Under the pieces are notes generated by a model. That model had not been told where the DNA came from and did no database searches. It worked only from the letters and a program-made list of their open reading frames with translations. DNA of 64,000 nucleotides, from NCBI RefSeq assembly GCF_963676735.1, contig NZ_OY781464.1, positions 1,521,001 through 1,585,000 on the forward strand, read 5' to 3'. Shown here one piece after another: positions 61,795 through 64,000 of this stretch (within the stretch, counting starts at the first letter, position 1; each line of letters opens with the position of its first letter). A program made the position numbers and the translations under genes. This DNA is from an uncultured Draconibacterium sp. (GTDB lineage Bacteria; Bacteroidota; Bacteroidia; Bacteroidales; Prolixibacteraceae).

Positions 61795-64000
61795 ATGCAA
61801 ATTTTTAGTAATTTATTTATCTCCCTGTTTCTATTCGGCCTTCTGTTTGCAGGTTGTAATAACACGAATGAGCAAACCCACAAATTGAAACTCTGGTACA
61901 ATGCCCCGGCATCTAACTGGAACGAAGCCCTGCCTATTGGTAACGGACGCTTAGGAGCCATGGTTTATGGTATCCCGGATAAAGAAAACATCCAGTTAAA
62001 CGAAGAAACACTGTGGGGTGGTGGACCACACCGTAACGACAATCCCGATGCAAAAGTAATACTGGACGACATACGCCAATTACTTTTTGATGGTAAGTAT
62101 GAAGAAGCGCATAAGTTGGCTAATGCAAAAATTATTTCAAAAGTAGCGCATGGTATGCCTTACGAAACAGCCGGAAATTTGAGACTGAATTTTGAAGGCC
62201 ATGAGAACTATTCTGATTATTACCGCGAATTGGATATTGAAAATGCAGTAACAAAATCGATCTATACCGTTGATGGAGTTAAGTTCCAGCGCGAAGTGTT
62301 TACATCTTTCACCGATCAGGTAATTGTGATCCGGCTAACCGCCAGCGAAAATGGAAAAATTAGTTTCGAGGCAGAAATGGACCGTCCGGAACCGGCAGTG
62401 GTTACTGTAACGACCCAGGGCGATGATATTTTGAGTATGACCGGAAAAAGTAGCGATGTGGCCGCCAGAGGCGTGAAGGTTCCCGTTGAAGGCCGCGTTA
62501 AGTTTGAATCGAGGTTGAAGATTGTTCCCGACGGAGGAACCTTGTCGTCCACTGATACCAGTCTGGTTTTATCCGGAGCCAACAGTGCAACTTTATATGT
62601 TTCGATTGCTACAAATTTTGTGAATTATCAGGATGTTAGTGCCGACGAGCATAAACGTGCCGCAGATTATATCTCAAATGCTGAACAGAAAAACTATCAA
62701 CAGTTAAAATCAGAGCATTCAGCTTATTACAAAAAATATTTTAAGCGGGTTAGCCTCGACCTGGGTCAAACCGATTCCGTAAAAAATCCAACCGATGTTA
62801 GAATTAAAGAATTTAGCCAGGGAAACGACCCAGCCCTTGCCGCACTATATTTTCAATATGGTCGCTACCTGTTAATTTGTTCTTCGCAACCTGGCGGACA
62901 ACCTGCCAACCTGCAAGGGATTTGGGCGCATGAGCTTTACCCGCCATGGAAAAGTGCTTATACCGTAAACATCAACCTGGAAATGAATTACTGGCCTGCA
63001 GAAGCCACCAACCTTAGCGAAATGCACGAGCCACTGATTGAAATGGTAAATGAGCTTTCGGTTGCAGGTAGGCAAACCGCCAAAGATATGTATGGTGCCG
63101 AGGGCTGGGTATGCCACCACAACACCGATTTATGGCGCATTTGTGGCCCGGTTGACGGTGCCACCTGGGGAATGTGGCCAAGTGGTGGCTTGTGGTTAAG
63201 CCAACATTTATGGGAGAAATATTTGTACAACGGCGATTTGGACTATTTAAAAGAAGTATATCCGGCCATGAAAGGTTCTGCCGAGTTTTGCCTGAGCTTT
63301 TTAACTCCCGAACCGGAAAACGGCTGGTTAGTTTTTGCTCCTTCAACATCGCCCGAAAACCGTCCGGCCCACATGCCAAAAAATGTGAATATTGCTTATG
63401 CTACCACCATGGACAATCAACTCATATTTGATATGCTTTACAAAACAGCTGAGGCTGCAAAGTTATTAAATACTGATGCCGAACTGATAAAAGAAATTGA
63501 AGCGACCATTCCAAAACTGGCCCCTAATCAAATTGGGCAGCACGCACAAATTCAGGAATGGATTCACGATTGGGACAGCCCCGAAGATAAGCACCGTCAT
63601 ATTTCGCAATTATATGCCATGCACCCGTCGAACCAGTTTTCGCCTTTCAGAACTCCGGAGTTGGCCGAAGCTACCCGAAACACTTTGGTTTACCGTGGCG
63701 ATCCGTCAACCGGCTGGAGCATGAATTGGAAAATTAACCAATGGGCACGTTTGCTTGACGGTAACCATGCTTATAAGATGATGACAGACCTAATAAAATT
63801 AGTTGGCGTTCCTGGTACGCGTGGAGGAGGTACTTATGCCAATATGCTGGATGCGCATCCGCCTTTCCAGATCGATGGTAACTTTGGATTTACCTCGGGT
63901 TTAAGCGAAATGATGGTGCAAAGTCATGATGGTGCAATTCATTTAACTCCGGCCTTACCCGATGTTTGGCCATCAGGCAAGGTAAGAGGTTTACGTGCAC
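61795..64000 (+). CDS. GH95 alpha-L-fucosidase, lipoprotein (partial, runs off right edge)
   Basis: An open frame from ATG at 61795 to the window end encodes at least 735 residues of a GH95 enzyme, an inverting alpha-L-fucosidase. It starts with a lipoprotein signal (lipobox FAGC, Cys21). Canonical elements are WNEALPIGNGRLGAMVYG (about 42-59), NINLEMNYWP with Asn392 and Asn394, QEWIHDWD with the general acid Glu588, HRHISQLYAMHP, and QIDGNFG with Asp694. The whole catalytic core is therefore inside the window; only the C-terminal end is missing. It stands after a terminator and a 241-base gap and probably has its own promoter. Confidence 0.95.
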   Translation, partial: MQIFSNLFISLFLFGLLFAGCNNTNEQTHKLKLWYNAPASNWNEALPIGNGRLGAMVYGIPDKENIQLNEETLWGGGPHRNDNPDAKVILDDIRQLLFDGKYEEAHKLANAKIISKVAHGMPYETAGNLRLNFEGHENYSDYYRELDIENAVTKSIYTVDGVKFQREVFTSFTDQVIVIRLTASENGKISFEAEMDRPEPAVVTVTTQGDDILSMTGKSSDVAARGVKVPVEGRVKFESRLKIVPDGGTLSSTDTSLVLSGANSATLYVSIATNFVNYQDVSADEHKRAADYISNAEQKNYQQLKSEHSAYYKKYFKRVSLDLGQTDSVKNPTDVRIKEFSQGNDPALAALYFQYGRYLLICSSQPGGQPANLQGIWAHELYPPWKSAYTVNINLEMNYWPAEATNLSEMHEPLIEMVNELSVAGRQTAKDMYGAEGWVCHHNTDLWRICGPVDGATWGMWPSGGLWLSQHLWEKYLYNGDLDYLKEVYPAMKGSAEFCLSFLTPEPENGWLVFAPSTSPENRPAHMPKNVNIAYATTMDNQLIFDMLYKTAEAAKLLNTDAELIKEIEATIPKLAPNQIGQHAQIQEWIHDWDSPEDKHRHISQLYAMHPSNQFSPFRTPELAEATRNTLVYRGDPSTGWSMNWKINQWARLLDGNHAYKMMTDLIKLVGVPGTRGGGTYANMLDAHPPFQIDGNFGFTSGLSEMMVQSHDGAIHLTPALPDVWPSGKVRGLRA

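Noticed and set aside
1..64000. tRNA, rRNA, integrase or transposase genes marking an island
   Set aside because: None was seen on either strand. The repeats are the only mobile-like DNA.

Overview
The window is one contiguous polysaccharide utilisation locus (PUL) from a Bacteroidetes bacterium, probably a marine member of the Marinilabiliales/Prolixibacteraceae type. The evidence is a SusC/SusD pair, a hybrid two-component regulator, AT-leaning coding sequence, near absence of Shine-Dalgarno motifs, a signal peptide or lipobox on almost every product, and several families of dispersed hairpin repeats that I recognise from Bacteroidetes genomes. The marine placement and family are inference; no rRNA or housekeeping gene is present.

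Layout. (1) 80-4120, minus strand: a hybrid two-component system sensor/regulator that faces away from the rest. (2) 4121-4637: a divergent control region with a 10-bp palindrome and a 13-bp-stem hairpin. (3) 4638-11043: GH88 unsaturated uronyl hydrolase, then SusC and SusD, closed by a strong hairpin. (4) 11173-26638: first enzyme block, with a GH141-like beta-helix protein carrying a PDZ tail, two GH29 fucosidases, a GH39-like enzyme, a FAD-dependent oxidoreductase, an esterase, a GH28-like protein, an SGNH hydrolase with permuted motif order, a divergent GH95-like protein and a YesU/DUF1961-type protein. (5) 26820-40434: second block, with GH30, a GH43-like propeller, a sialate-O-acetylesterase-type esterase, GH97, a beta-helix protein, two poorly characterised TIM-barrel-like enzymes, a sulfatase and a second GH141-like protein. 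(6) 40670-57072: two tandem GH67-like proteins, a DUF1080 protein, a heparinase II/III-like lyase, four more sulfatases and an esterase. (7) 57309-61553: a second heparinase-like protein, a ThuA-like protein and a third GH29, ended by a terminator. (8) 61795-64000: a canonical GH95 fucosidase running off the right edge.

How it may work. The regulator would sense an oligosaccharide and induce the locus, and SusCD would import oligosaccharides. Five sulfatases remove sulfate and three esterases remove acyl groups. Two heparinase-fold proteins may cleave uronate linkages by beta-elimination, giving 4,5-unsaturated ends for GH88. GH29, GH95 and GH141-like enzymes would remove L-fucose, and GH28, GH30, GH39, GH43, GH67 and GH97-like enzymes would handle other linkages. 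Together this points to a sulfated, acylated, fucose-rich polysaccharide containing uronic acid, such as a glucuronofucan or fucoidan-like algal glycan. This is inferred from family content; the exact substrate cannot be read from sequence.

The most unusual observations are an SGNH/GDSL hydrolase whose GDS block lies at the C-terminus (circular permutation), a GH95-like protein lacking the family's catalytic Glu and Asp, a beta-helix enzyme fused to a PDZ domain with a dispersed DNA repeat read in frame, and three copies of a roughly 140-bp palindromic element between enzyme genes.
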